Part shown: positions 1 to 8,124 of the stretch, piece by piece
How the letters are laid out: each line of letters opens with the position of its first letter
Numbering within the stretch: position 1 is the stretch's first letter
Assembly (NCBI GenBank): GCA_025060635.1
Contig: JANXBN010000001.1
Span: 62,001 to 126,000 of the forward strand
Reading direction: 5' to 3'
From: Candidatus Kryptonium sp.
GTDB taxonomy: Bacteria; Bacteroidota; Ignavibacteria; Kryptoniales; Kryptoniaceae
Length of the DNA: 64,000 nucleotides
The notes under the pieces: model-generated
Database searches by the model: none
Told to the model about the DNA's origin: nothing
What the model saw: only the letters and a program-made list of their open reading frames with translations
Program-made: the position numbers and the translations under genes

Positions 1-868
1 CCTTGCCAAAGTGCTTAATCTTTATCAAAAATTTAACAATGTTTTCATCGCCACGGATATAAACGCGGTAAATTGATATGCTCTTTTTTTGCTCTTTCTC
101 TAAACAGCTTTGAACACCAACTCTTAAAAGAAGATGTTGAACCTGGCGAGCTAAAACCTCGCTTGTTGTTGAGTAGCACATACTTAACAATTCATTTTCG
201 TCATCGTTTAATCTTTCAAAAGAAACATTTCCAGTTGCCTTCAAGAAATGATGTAGAAACAGAGCAATCTTGTTGTTTGAAAGTTTGAAAATACAAGAGG
301 GCAAACCTTTCTCGTTAAACTCAGCAAGATCATAGCCAAGTTTATCAAACCAATTCAAAATAGAAGAAGTTGGTAAATAAATAATCCACCGTCCCTTCTC
401 CTTAGCAACCTTTGGTTTAACACCGAATAAACGCTCAACTATTTGAGTCAAAAACCTTATTGATGAGCTGTTCCCGATGATGTAATGGATTGATCTATCT
501 TTAGCACCAAGCAAATGCGCAAGAAAGATTACTTCATCATCGCTTAAAAATTCATTTTTAATTTCAATGCGAATTTCCTTCGGCAGAGCGATTCGTTCAC
601 CGATTTCAAGTTCTTCAAGTGCTTTCCACCCATCAAATGTATAGAAAGGATGGTTTGCTGATGCTTTTATTTCTCTACCCGTGCGCGTCTTCAAAAGATA
701 AACAAGTTTTTTACCACTGTAAAATGCCTTCAAAAGCTTTTTCGGCTCAACATGACCGTGTTCGTTGATGGTTAGCACTTTAAATTTAAGTTTCTTCTCC
801 GCAACTTCTTTTATAGGAATAAGTTCACCTGTTTCAGCATTTAAAATTAAAGTATCCCCTGTAAGACA
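1..868 (-). other. DnaB intein (protein-splicing element) with degenerate LAGLIDADG endonuclease, partial
   Basis: The insertion lies directly after DLRESG of DnaB, the same site used by the Synechocystis DnaB intein. Intein residue 1 is Cys (codon at 868-866), in block A CLTGDTLI. Block B is GREIKASANHPFYT (intein residues 64-77) with the conserved His73. An endonuclease-like region follows: block C FLAHLLGAKD (about 115-124), block D GLPSCIF (188-194) and block E FLHHFLKATGNV (204-215). In active DOD endonucleases blocks C and E each carry an essential Asp (GDG and TDG types). Here the aligned positions read GAK and ATG, so both appear lost. 289 intein residues are visible; blocks F and G, with the terminal His-Asn, are outside the window, so splicing competence cannot be judged fully. 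Confidence 0.92.
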
Positions 869-2092
869 TCCGCTCTCTCTCAAATCAGAAAGCATTGGTC
901 TTTTATCACCTCTTTCCTCAACCGCTCTTCTAAGCTGTGAAAGTGCAATTACTGGAATTTCAAGCTCCTTTGCGAGCGATTTCAGAGACCTTGATATCAT
1001 TGAAATTTCCCGTTCCCTTGATTCAGCTTTTGGTGATTGCATAAGTTGAAGGTAATCCACAATTATAAGTCCAATATCGTGTTCAGCTTTTAAGCGTCTT
1101 GCTTTAGCGCGAAGTTCAAGTGTGCTCAAAGCGGGAGTATCATCAATGAAAATCGGAGCATCGCTTATTCTACCAACAAGTCCAGATATTTTTTGCCACT
1201 CCTCTGGAGTTAATCTTCCCGTTCTTAGAGCATGCATATCAACATTTGTTTCCATACAAATTAATCTCAAAGTTATCTGCTCAAGCGACATCTCAAGCGA
1301 AAATATACCAACTGGCACTTTACCTTCAACCGCTGCATTCCTTGCGATTGAAAGAGCAAAAGCAGTTTTACCCATCCCAGGTCGTCCAGCAATTATTATC
1401 AAATCAGATTTTTGAAAACCACCCGTCAATGCATCAATCTCGGGGAATCCACTTGGAACACCCGTAAGATGCCGTTTTTCGCGATTTATTACCTCATATT
1501 TTTCAAGAACCTCCTTTAATGACTTCTTGAGTGTTACAGCTTCAGACTTAAACTTTTCAGCTGAAATCTCAAGCAATTTTTGCTCCGTGAAATCAAGTAA
1601 TTCAAACGCGTCTGTGTCCTCCTTAAACGCAAGATTTGCGACTATGTTTGACATTCTAATAAGCTCACGAAGGATATATTTGTCGTGAATAACACGCGCA
1701 TATTCTTGAACATTTGCAGAAGTGGCAACCGCATTTGAGATCTCCGTTAAATACGCAGCACCACCTACTTTTTCAAGCAAACCATTTTTTTTCAATTCTT
1801 GAGTTAAAAGAAACAAATCAACTGATTTGCCCGCCGTGAAAAGATCAACGATTGCTCTGTAAATTATTTGATGTTCCTCCTTATAGAAACATTCCGGTTT
1901 TAAAATCTCAACTACATTTGGAATACAATCAGGATCAATTATCATCGCAGAAAGAACAGCGATCTCAATTTCCTGCGCTTGAGGTAAGACCTTAGGAACA
2001 ATTTCCTTTGGTTCTTGGGCAGATGTTAGTTTATAATCTTTGGTTATTTTTTCCAATGGGAACTCTTGTTTCAATCCTTTTTCAATCGCCAT
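1..2092 (-). CDS. dnaB: Replicative DNA helicase DnaB, intein-interrupted, 3' end outside window
   Basis: This is the hexameric replicative helicase that unwinds DNA ahead of the replisome. Reading the minus strand from the ATG at 2092-2090 gives 697 open codons to the window edge with no stop. Residues 1-408 are DnaB: an N-terminal primase-interacting domain (about 30-170), then the RecA-like ATPase domain with Walker A GRPGMGKT at residues 236-243, Walker B LIIVDYLQL, and the DNA-binding segment ending DLRESG. At Cys409 the host sequence stops and an intein begins. The remaining C-extein of about 60-70 residues must lie left of base 1. The gene starts 21 nt after the udg stop and is probably the last member of a coaBC-udg-dnaB operon. 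Family identification is very secure. Confidence 0.95.
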   Translation of the reverse strand, partial: MAIEKGLKQEFPLEKITKDYKLTSAQEPKEIVPKVLPQAQEIEIAVLSAMIIDPDCIPNVVEILKPECFYKEEHQIIYRAIVDLFTAGKSVDLFLLTQELKKNGLLEKVGGAAYLTEISNAVATSANVQEYARVIHDKYILRELIRMSNIVANLAFKEDTDAFELLDFTEQKLLEISAEKFKSEAVTLKKSLKEVLEKYEVINREKRHLTGVPSGFPEIDALTGGFQKSDLIIIAGRPGMGKTAFALSIARNAAVEGKVPVGIFSLEMSLEQITLRLICMETNVDMHALRTGRLTPEEWQKISGLVGRISDAPIFIDDTPALSTLELRAKARRLKAEHDIGLIIVDYLQLMQSPKAESREREISMISRSLKSLAKELEIPVIALSQLRRAVEERGDKRPMLSDLRESGCLTGDTLILNAETGELIPIKEVAEKKLKFKVLTINEHGHVEPKKLLKAFYSGKKLVYLLKTRTGREIKASANHPFYTFDGWKALEELEIGERIALPKEIRIEIKNEFLSDDEVIFLAHLLGAKDRSIHYIIGNSSSIRFLTQIVERLFGVKPKVAKEKGRWIIYLPTSSILNWFDKLGYDLAEFNEKGLPSCIFKLSNNKIALFLHHFLKATGNVSFERLNDDENELLSMCYSTTSEVLARQVQHLLLRVGVQSCLEKEQKKSISIYRVYIRGDENIVKFLIKIKHFGK

Positions 2093-2113
2093 ACTTTTTA
2101 ATGCTTTAAATTT

Positions 2114-2857
2114 TTATTTTGTCAAAAGGATTTCTCTTGCCTTGCGCAAATCTTCAAGAAGTGGTCGTTTCCATTGTTGATTTCTTAAAGCAGCTGCTGG
2201 ATGATATGTTGCTATCATTTTTATTCCGCGCCATTCAAAAATTTGACCACGAAGCGAGGTAAGAGATGCGTTCGTCTTTAAAAGTGTTTGCACTGGAAAA
2301 CGCCCAAGCGAAACAATCAATTTTGGCTTTATTATCTCAAGTTGTTTTATAAGATACGGACTACAGGCTTCTATTTCAGATGGTTGTGGATCACGATTTC
2401 CCGGCGGACGACATTTGAGGACATTACATATGTAAACTTCATCCCTTCTAAAGCCGACATTCGCAAGGAGTTGATTTAAAAGTTGCCCTGCTCTTCCAAC
2501 AAACGGCTCACCTTGTAAATCTTCATCGGCTCCAGGAGCTTCACCTATAAAGACAACTTCCGAGTTAGGATTTCCAACACCGAAAACAAAGTTTGTTCTC
2601 ATTTTACCAAGCGGACACTTAACACAATTTTTAATCTTCCCTTCAAGTTCGCCAAGCGTTTTTGCCTCTATCCAAGTTGGATCAACACCAAACAGCTCAT
2701 CCGAAGATTTTTCAATCAATTTTTCTTTAGGTCGCTCTTGTTCTTTTTCATCTATTGTTTTGTTCTTCGGTAAAATTATCTCATCTCCAAATAAACTCTC
2801 CTGTTGAAGAAAATATCGCTTAGCTTCGTCCAAAACTTTTTTTATTTCATTTTTCAT
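2114..2857 (-). CDS. udg: Family 4 (iron-sulfur) uracil-DNA glycosylase
   Basis: The enzyme excises uracil from DNA to start base-excision repair of deaminated cytosine. The 247-residue product has a variable N-terminus of about 70 residues, then the family 4 core: GEAPGADED (about 106-113) with the FVGRAGQLL loop, [13 protein letters not shown] (about 145-157), and the HPAAALRN active-site motif (about 217-224). Cys78, Cys81, Cys149 and Cys165 are the expected 4Fe-4S ligands. This type is common in thermophiles and in lineages lacking family 1 Ung. Its ATG overlaps the coaBC stop in an ATGA, so the two are translationally coupled, and dnaB follows 21 nt downstream. The pairing with dnaB fits a replication-repair role. 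Confidence 0.93.
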   Translation of the reverse strand: MKNEIKKVLDEAKRYFLQQESLFGDEIILPKNKTIDEKEQERPKEKLIEKSSDELFGVDPTWIEAKTLGELEGKIKNCVKCPLGKMRTNFVFGVGNPNSEVVFIGEAPGADEDLQGEPFVGRAGQLLNQLLANVGFRRDEVYICNVLKCRPPGNRDPQPSEIEACSPYLIKQLEIIKPKLIVSLGRFPVQTLLKTNASLTSLRGQIFEWRGIKMIATYHPAAALRNQQWKRPLLEDLRKAREILLTK

Positions 2858-4086
2858 TTCATCGCCTCACCTTTTTTAAAAATCTGTGAAACCTTATCAA
2901 GAATTCTATGTCCGACCTCATATTTTGTCATCTTCGGCAAGCTTTCAACTTCACCATCTTTTGAAATTATTGTAACTATGTTTGTGTCATATCCAAAACC
3001 CGAACCTTCACCAAGAGTGTTGAGCACGATTAAATCAAGGTTTTTCTCTTTCAGCTTCCGCATAGCGTTATCAACTGCGTTGTCAGTTTCAAGTGCAAAG
3101 CCGACCAGCACTTGATTTTTCTTATGCTCACCGAGATACTTAAGTATGTCTTTCGTCTTTTTCAATTTCAATTCAACTACTTCGCCAGATAAATCTTCTT
3201 TTTTCAGTTTCTTCTCAAACTTGTAAACAGGTGTATAATCTGCCACTGCAGCTGACATTATAACTACATCAACCTCGTCGTAAAATTTTATCACCGCTTC
3301 AAACATTTCATCGGATGTCACGACATCAATTCTTTTCACATTTTTTGGTGTGGCAAGTTGCGTTGGACCTGAAACCAAGATCACCTCTGCACCACGATGC
3401 ACAGCGGATTTTGCTATCTCAAATCCCATTTTTCCAGTGGACCAATTTCCTATAAAACGCACCGGATCAATCAGTTCATAGGTTGGTCCAGCTGTTATGA
3501 GAAATTTTTTACCTTTCAAATCAAATTTCACACCAGCAAAAAACTCTTTAACAAACTCAATTATTTTTTCTGGTTCAGCCATTCTTCCAATTCCAACAAG
3601 TCCACTTGCCAGTTCACCCTCCTCTGGATCAATGATTAGATAGCCAAGTTCTTTTAAAGATTTCAAATTTCGCTGCGTTATCTCATTTAAATACATATCA
3701 ACATCCATCGCTGGGGCAAGCACAACTGGACAGCGCATCGCAAGGACAAGTGATGTTAAAAAATTATCTGCAATACCATTTGCAATTTTTGCAATCGTGT
3801 TCGCAGTTGCAGGAGCTATGAGCATAAGATCTGCCCACAAAGCAAGATCAATATGCCAAGTGCGAGCTCCAGTTCCTTGATGACTTGATGTGGGAAACAT
3901 ATCTACAATAACATCGTTCCCAGAAAGAGTTGAAAATGTCAAAGGAGTTACAAATTGCGTAGCGGATGGTGTCATCACAACCTTTACATCAGCGCCGAGC
4001 TTTTTCAAACCACGAACAACATAGCAGGTTTTATATGCGGAAATTCCGCCCGTTACGCCAACAATTATCTTCTTGCCTTCAAGCAT
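2854..4086 (-). CDS. coaBC: Bifunctional phosphopantothenoylcysteine decarboxylase / phosphopantothenate-cysteine ligase
   Basis: CoaBC performs two steps of coenzyme A synthesis: joining cysteine to 4'-phosphopantothenate, then FMN-dependent decarboxylation. In the 410 residues, the N-terminal flavoprotein half (about 1-180) has GVTGGISAYKT, the catalytic-His segment WHIDLALWADL and PAMDVDMY. The C-terminal ligase half (about 190-400) has ITAGPTYELIDPVRFIGN and STGKMG. In E. coli the PAMN Asn and a Cys in the ACG.IG.GR clamp are conserved; here they read PAMD and ASGLVGIGR. I recall the same variant from Bacteroidota CoaBC, so I treat it as a lineage feature and not a defect. It is the first gene of the coaBC-udg-dnaB run, after a 221-nt gap. 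Confidence 0.95.
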   Translation of the reverse strand: MLEGKKIIVGVTGGISAYKTCYVVRGLKKLGADVKVVMTPSATQFVTPLTFSTLSGNDVIVDMFPTSSHQGTGARTWHIDLALWADLMLIAPATANTIAKIANGIADNFLTSLVLAMRCPVVLAPAMDVDMYLNEITQRNLKSLKELGYLIIDPEEGELASGLVGIGRMAEPEKIIEFVKEFFAGVKFDLKGKKFLITAGPTYELIDPVRFIGNWSTGKMGFEIAKSAVHRGAEVILVSGPTQLATPKNVKRIDVVTSDEMFEAVIKFYDEVDVVIMSAAVADYTPVYKFEKKLKKEDLSGEVVELKLKKTKDILKYLGEHKKNQVLVGFALETDNAVDNAMRKLKEKNLDLIVLNTLGEGSGFGYDTNIVTIISKDGEVESLPKMTKYEVGHRILDKVSQIFKKGEAMK

Positions 4087-4307
4087 TTTAACTTTAAAAC
4101 TTTGTTTAACGAACTAAAAAACAAAATCATCTTTTCGCAATAATATCTAAACCTTTCTTCTACACCACAAATGCGCTCCGCAAAAGATCGCTTGTATCAA
4201 TCGGTAATCAAAATTTAAAAAATTTTTTTCAAAAATAAAGTCGGAAGTTTAAAACTATGAACACCTCAAAATTTCCGAAGATGTAAAAATATCCGATTTT
4301 TAAGATG

Positions 4308-5474
4308 TCAATTCCCCCTGTTCAAAATTTTAACCGCGAGATCATAAACTTCCATAATTTGAATATCGTTGATATTCCTTGTTTTCGCCCAGATGAAAAA
4401 TTTATTTTTATTGATCGGTGACCATTGATGTGGATTTGTTGGACCGAACAAAGAAATCACCGGTGTTGATGTCGCCCCCGCAACATGCATTATGCCAGTA
4501 TCGTTTGTAATGAAAAGATCAATTTGGTCAATTATTGCGACAATCCTGCTTATTTTCTCATTTTTTAAGACGAGATATTCAATTTTTCCGTCAATTTTCT
4601 TTATCATTTTTTCAACTGGTTCGTCATCCATCGGTCCAGCTGTTATCAAGGTAAGTGCGTTGAACTCATCGGCAAGTTTAATTGCAAGCGTCCCGAAGTT
4701 ATCAGCATCCCATCGGTTTTGCACTTTTCCAGCACCGGGATGATAACCAAATACAAATTTAAAATTCTTTCTTTTGCTTAAAAACTTTTTTGCAAATTCT
4801 TTATCATCCTCGCCATATGGAATTACATAGCTTAGATCATCCGTATCAATTCCAAATGGTCGCACGATATCAAGATTTCTTTCCGTCTGATGTTTCTTCT
4901 CCTCATTTCTCCAGTCAAGATCTATTTGATAATTAAAAAGAAACGCCGTTGGATTTTCTTTTCCATCAAGCGTCGCTGGTCCGATGCGAATTTTCGCTCC
5001 AGAAAAGTAAGCAATAAAATTGCTCGTCGTTGATATTGAAACAGTCACTGGAACTATCGCTATGTCAAATCCAGAGCGAAGTTTCCTTACAAAGTCAAAA
5101 AATTTTAACGGAGATAGTAAAAATTTTTGTTTATCAAAATTAATTACTTCATCAACAAATGGATTATCTTTCATCACTTCGTAATTTACTGGGCTTGTGA
5201 TAAGTGTAATTTTAGCATTGGGGAACCTCTGACGAAGTGCTCTCAAAAGTGGGACTGCACAAAGCATATCCCCGAGCTGATTGTGCTGTCTCACGACTAA
5301 AATTTTACCAACATTACCGAAATCAACTTTTATCCTTTCCGACTTACTAACCTTTGCTAAAACCTCGGAGTTGAAAAAATTTTTAAAAATGTTAATGAAG
5401 AAAAACTTTACTTTTTTGCTTCTGAAGGGATCAATTTTTCGGAGGATCTCGTTGAGCTTTTTCAACTTCGTCAT
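4308..5474 (-). CDS. Glycosyltransferase family 9 (heptosyltransferase-like)
   Basis: GT9 enzymes add heptose or related sugars to lipopolysaccharide core in the cytoplasm. The 388 residues show the N-terminal ILVVRQHNQLGDMLCAVPLL signature (about 53-72), the second-domain start FGYHPGAG, and the C-terminal donor-site segment TNDTGIMHVAGATSTPVISL followed by FGPTNP..WSP. Residues 1-45 form a basic leader rich in Lys and Phe, absent from the shortest family members. The start codon overlaps the stop of the upstream 52-residue membrane protein by 2 nt. Exact acceptor and donor cannot be read from the sequence. The 221 nt between this gene's stop and coaBC are AT-rich with no clear gene or terminator. 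Confidence 0.88.
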   Translation of the reverse strand: MTKLKKLNEILRKIDPFRSKKVKFFFINIFKNFFNSEVLAKVSKSERIKVDFGNVGKILVVRQHNQLGDMLCAVPLLRALRQRFPNAKITLITSPVNYEVMKDNPFVDEVINFDKQKFLLSPLKFFDFVRKLRSGFDIAIVPVTVSISTTSNFIAYFSGAKIRIGPATLDGKENPTAFLFNYQIDLDWRNEEKKHQTERNLDIVRPFGIDTDDLSYVIPYGEDDKEFAKKFLSKRKNFKFVFGYHPGAGKVQNRWDADNFGTLAIKLADEFNALTLITAGPMDDEPVEKMIKKIDGKIEYLVLKNEKISRIVAIIDQIDLFITNDTGIMHVAGATSTPVISLFGPTNPHQWSPINKNKFFIWAKTRNINDIQIMEVYDLAVKILNRGN

Positions 5475-5629
5475 TTTATTTCTTCATAATCAGTGTCTTT
5501 CATCTCATTTATTTTTCTCTTTCTTAATTCACTCTCAAGCGCATCAACTTTGCGTTTGTAATGTATAAAAACCTTGTAAAATTTGTAAGCGATATAGATT
5601 AACAAAAGCAAAATTAAGAGTCTAATCAT
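5471..5629 (-). CDS. Small membrane-anchored protein with charged tail (DUF4834-like)
   Basis: This 52-residue reading frame starts MIRLLILLLLIYIAYKFYK: one hydrophobic helix (residues 2-16), then a highly charged, probably helical tail ending DTDYEEIK. It starts 9 nt after the folK-dNK stop with AAGGTG upstream, and its TGA overlaps the ATG of the GT9 gene, so it sits tightly inside an operon. The layout (single helix, charged linker, acidic 'DYEEIK' end) resembles the Bacteroidota DUF4834 family, but I cannot confirm membership. Function is unknown; position suggests an inner-membrane accessory. It is short, but the exact overlap and biased composition make it credible. Confidence 0.7.
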   Translation of the reverse strand: MIRLLILLLLIYIAYKFYKVFIHYKRKVDALESELRKRKINEMKDTDYEEIK

Positions 5630-5638
5630 CTTTACACC

Positions 5639-6802
5639 TTATTTTTTTCCCGGATTGTAGTATTCAAGATAGGCTCTTCTCGGGCTTAAAATTTTTTCCA
5701 TCAGATCCTCAAAATCTTCTCCACTGCCTACAAAATCAATTTCTGTCACATTTATAACAAGGACAGGGGATTTCTTATATTGATTGAAGAAGAACTCATT
5801 ATACGCTTCCGAAAGTTCACGAATATAATCTTCGCTTATATTTCTTTCAAAGGGTCGCCCGCGCTTTCTTATATTATACATCAACCTTTCAACGCTTGCT
5901 TGAAGATAAATCACAAGATCTGGCACAGGTATATTCTTCTCAAGCAAACTTACGAGCATTTCGTAAAGTTTTAGCTCGTCACCTTTCAAGTTGATGTGAG
6001 CAAAGATTTTGTCTTTGTCAAAGATATAGTCGGTAATTAAATACTCGTGAAATAAATCTCTTTGTAAAAGTTCCATCTGCTGACGGTATCTGCTCAATAG
6101 GAAAAATATCTGGGTCTGAAAGGCGTATCTTTCTCTGTTTTGATAAAATTTCTCAAGAAATGGGTTTTCGTAGTATTGTTCAAGGACAATTTTCGCATTG
6201 AGGCGTTCGCCCAACAATTTTGCAAGCGATGTTTTCCCAACCCCAATGACTCCCTCAATTGCTATATACTTTGCTTCTTTCACCTCTGGCTCTATTATGT
6301 TTTTTAAATCTATCTTCTCTGGAATGTGAATTATTTTCGTTGTGTCTTTACATTCAATTAAAAGCTCCGATATGCTTTTTTTGAAAACTGGATGGATTGC
6401 CTTTGGAGCAATTTCGCCCAGTGGTATGAGAACAAAACGACGGTTATGCATATCCGGATGCGGGATTTGTATTTCATCTGTTGAAATCACAACATCACCA
6501 TATAGCAGAATATCTATATCAATTTCACGCTCCATCCACCTTTCTCGGGATTGACGACCAAGTATTTTCTCAATTGACTTACATTTCTTGAAAAGCTCAA
6601 AAGGACTTAATTCTGTAAGTATCTCCACTACGATATTTATAAACCATGGTTGATCCTTCTTTCCGTACGGCTCGGTTTCATAAAGCGAAGAGATCTTTGT
6701 TATCTTTGTCCTGGGAAGTTTTGATAAAGCAACAAGAGCTCTTTGGATATATTTGATCCTATCACCGAGGTTTGAACCTATACCGAGGTATGCGACGGGC
6801 AT
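5639..6802 (-). CDS. folK: Fusion of HPPK (FolK) and deoxynucleoside kinase
   Basis: Two enzymes are joined in 387 residues. Residues 1-160 are 6-hydroxymethyl-7,8-dihydropterin pyrophosphokinase: AYLGIGSNLGDR, the signature RERWMEREIDIDILLYG (86-102) and IPHPDMHNRRFVLIPL. Residues 178-387 are a deoxyadenosine/deoxyguanosine-type kinase: P-loop GVIGVGKT (184-191), LEQYYENPF, SRYRQQ, TDYIFDKDKIFAHINL, and the lid RKRGRPFER. A linker of about 20 residues joins them. The first half makes the folate precursor for dihydropteroate synthase; the second phosphorylates salvaged deoxynucleosides. It follows folB by 5 nt. I believe the same fusion exists elsewhere in Bacteroidota/Chlorobiota. The functional link, both feeding DNA precursor supply, is inference. 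Confidence 0.92.
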   Translation of the reverse strand: MPVAYLGIGSNLGDRIKYIQRALVALSKLPRTKITKISSLYETEPYGKKDQPWFINIVVEILTELSPFELFKKCKSIEKILGRQSRERWMEREIDIDILLYGDVVISTDEIQIPHPDMHNRRFVLIPLGEIAPKAIHPVFKKSISELLIECKDTTKIIHIPEKIDLKNIIEPEVKEAKYIAIEGVIGVGKTSLAKLLGERLNAKIVLEQYYENPFLEKFYQNRERYAFQTQIFFLLSRYRQQMELLQRDLFHEYLITDYIFDKDKIFAHINLKGDELKLYEMLVSLLEKNIPVPDLVIYLQASVERLMYNIRKRGRPFERNISEDYIRELSEAYNEFFFNQYKKSPVLVINVTEIDFVGSGEDFEDLMEKILSPRRAYLEYYNPGKK

Positions 6803-6807
6803 TAGGT

Positions 6808-7179
6808 TTAATCTCTTTTCATTTCAATTTCAACCTCAACGCAGTCAATGACGCCACCAACAGGTGGAGATGGTTTCCGAACGCGGACAATAACCTTTTG
6901 AACCTTTTCAAATTTCTCAATCAAGCCATGTGCAATTTTTGAGGCAAGTGCTTCAATTAAATAAAATTTTCTCTCCGTGATCAAATCCTTCAAAAAATTA
7001 TAAACCTGTTCATAATCAATCGTACTTCTTAACGAATCAGTCAAAGCAGCTTCGGAAAAATCACAATAAAGATCAACATCAACCTCAAATCTACCGCCCG
7101 AATTTTGTTCGGACGCATGAACTCCGTGATAACCGTAGAAGATCGCGTTTTTAATTTTTATTACTCCGGTCGTGCTCAT
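6808..7179 (-). CDS. folB: Dihydroneopterin aldolase
   Basis: FolB splits 7,8-dihydroneopterin to 6-hydroxymethyl-7,8-dihydropterin and glycolaldehyde, the step just before FolK. The 123-residue product has the usual length and signatures: IFYGYHGVHASEQNSGGRFEVDV near the N-terminus, with the conserved Tyr and active-site Glu, a central LIEALASKIA segment, and RVRKPSPPVGGVIDCVEVEI near the end. It is the first gene of the folB-folK/dNK-small membrane protein-GT9 run, divergent from the barrel gene at 7404. A TTGACA (7218-7223, minus strand) lies upstream, but the matching -10 is weak. folE, encoding an earlier step, is separate at 13813-14418. Confidence 0.93.
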   Translation of the reverse strand: MSTTGVIKIKNAIFYGYHGVHASEQNSGGRFEVDVDLYCDFSEAALTDSLRSTIDYEQVYNFLKDLITERKFYLIEALASKIAHGLIEKFEKVQKVIVRVRKPSPPVGGVIDCVEVEIEMKRD

Positions 7180-7403
7180 ATAAACGATTTCAAATTCTTT
7201 TCGGACAGAAAAAATTTTGTCAAAATATATTAAATAAAACTTGCATTTTCAAACCTACCTGAAAGCGCTTAGCAGGAATTCCTCAATCAACAAGAGAGCG
7301 TTCAATCATAGTTTTACTTCGTCAAGCAAAGCAATTTTTGAAATTTGAAACACAATTTTTTATCTTTAAAACACAACTTGAACAACGAAAGGTTTTTCTC
7401 CTG

Positions 7404-8105
7404 ATGAAAATAAAATTTTATCAGAGCTTAGCTTTGCTGTTGACGATCTCTTATTTTTTAAATTCGCAAGATCTAAACCTTAAGAATAAAAACTATATCT
7501 GCCTTTCCGCTGGGCTTGGTGTAAATTACATCAATCTTCCCGATGTTTCTGATTACATCACATCTATAACTGGAAAAAAGATGAGCGAATTTAGCGGTGC
7601 ACCGGAGCTTTGGTTAACATCTGAATTCAAAATCAGCAAAGACATCTCAATAAAAATTGATTACGCATACACTTTAAAACAATACAATCTTGAAGAGACA
7701 TCAACAGGCGTTCCGTTAAACTATACTTTAACATACAAAATTCACACCCCGTCGCTGATTTTAAATTACCTTTCTTTTCAACCTCAAGAGATCTACATCA
7801 TCAAGATTGGAGCTGGCTTTGGCTTCGTAAATGGTTACTTTTCCCAGATCTTGCCTCTTTCAGGAAAAGAGATAAATTACAGAGCAAATGGAGGAATGTT
7901 TAAAATTGAAACTGCATTCTCATCACGACTTGACGGAAAAGTTTATGTTCACCTTTCAGCGGATGCCAAATTTGGTTTAACAGAAGAAGCAAGAGATGAG
8001 AACAAAAACAAGATAATAATCCGCAAACCATTTGGCGAGGACAGAAACCTAAGATTAAATTTTTTCGGAGTTGCAATTCGCTTCGGATTTAGTTATTATT
8101 TTTAA
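7404..8105 (+). CDS. Predicted outer-membrane beta-barrel protein
   Basis: The 233-residue product, counted from the ATG at 7404, begins with a signal peptide (MKIKFYQSLALLLTISYFL, probable cut after NSQ). It then shows alternating hydrophobic/polar strands with Gly and aromatics (LSAGLGVNYI, IKIGAGFGFVNGYF, VAIRFGFSYYF). A C-terminal aromatic is typical of outer-membrane barrels. An in-frame start 66 nt upstream exists, but it would place 22 residues before the signal peptide, so I prefer 7404. I do not recognise a family. The next gene, uppP, starts 19 nt after the stop. The 224 nt between folB and this start hold a divergent AT-rich promoter region without further genes. Confidence 0.72.
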   Translation: MKIKFYQSLALLLTISYFLNSQDLNLKNKNYICLSAGLGVNYINLPDVSDYITSITGKKMSEFSGAPELWLTSEFKISKDISIKIDYAYTLKQYNLEETSTGVPLNYTLTYKIHTPSLILNYLSFQPQEIYIIKIGAGFGFVNGYFSQILPLSGKEINYRANGGMFKIETAFSSRLDGKVYVHLSADAKFGLTEEARDENKNKIIIRKPFGEDRNLRLNFFGVAIRFGFSYYF

Positions 8106-8124
8106 AAACTCACAAGAAACTGAA

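Noticed and set aside
1-2092. Apparent lack of a substantial complete reading frame in the first 2 kb
   Set aside because: The minus strand is open throughout; it encodes DnaB plus an intein cut by the left edge, so the region is not non-coding.
2854-4086. CoaBC as a defective enzyme because PAMN reads PAMD and the clamp Cys is absent
   Set aside because: I recall the same substitutions from Bacteroidota homologues, and all other motifs are intact, so this is probably a lineage variant.
4087-4307. Missed small gene (for example rpoZ) between the GT9 gene and coaBC
   Set aside because: All frames on both strands are broken by stops, and no ribosome-binding site with a plausible product is visible.
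7195-7223. Sigma-70 promoter for folB
   Set aside because: TTGACA is perfect, but the -10 at 17-18 nt spacing matches poorly (AAGAAT at best), so I did not list it.
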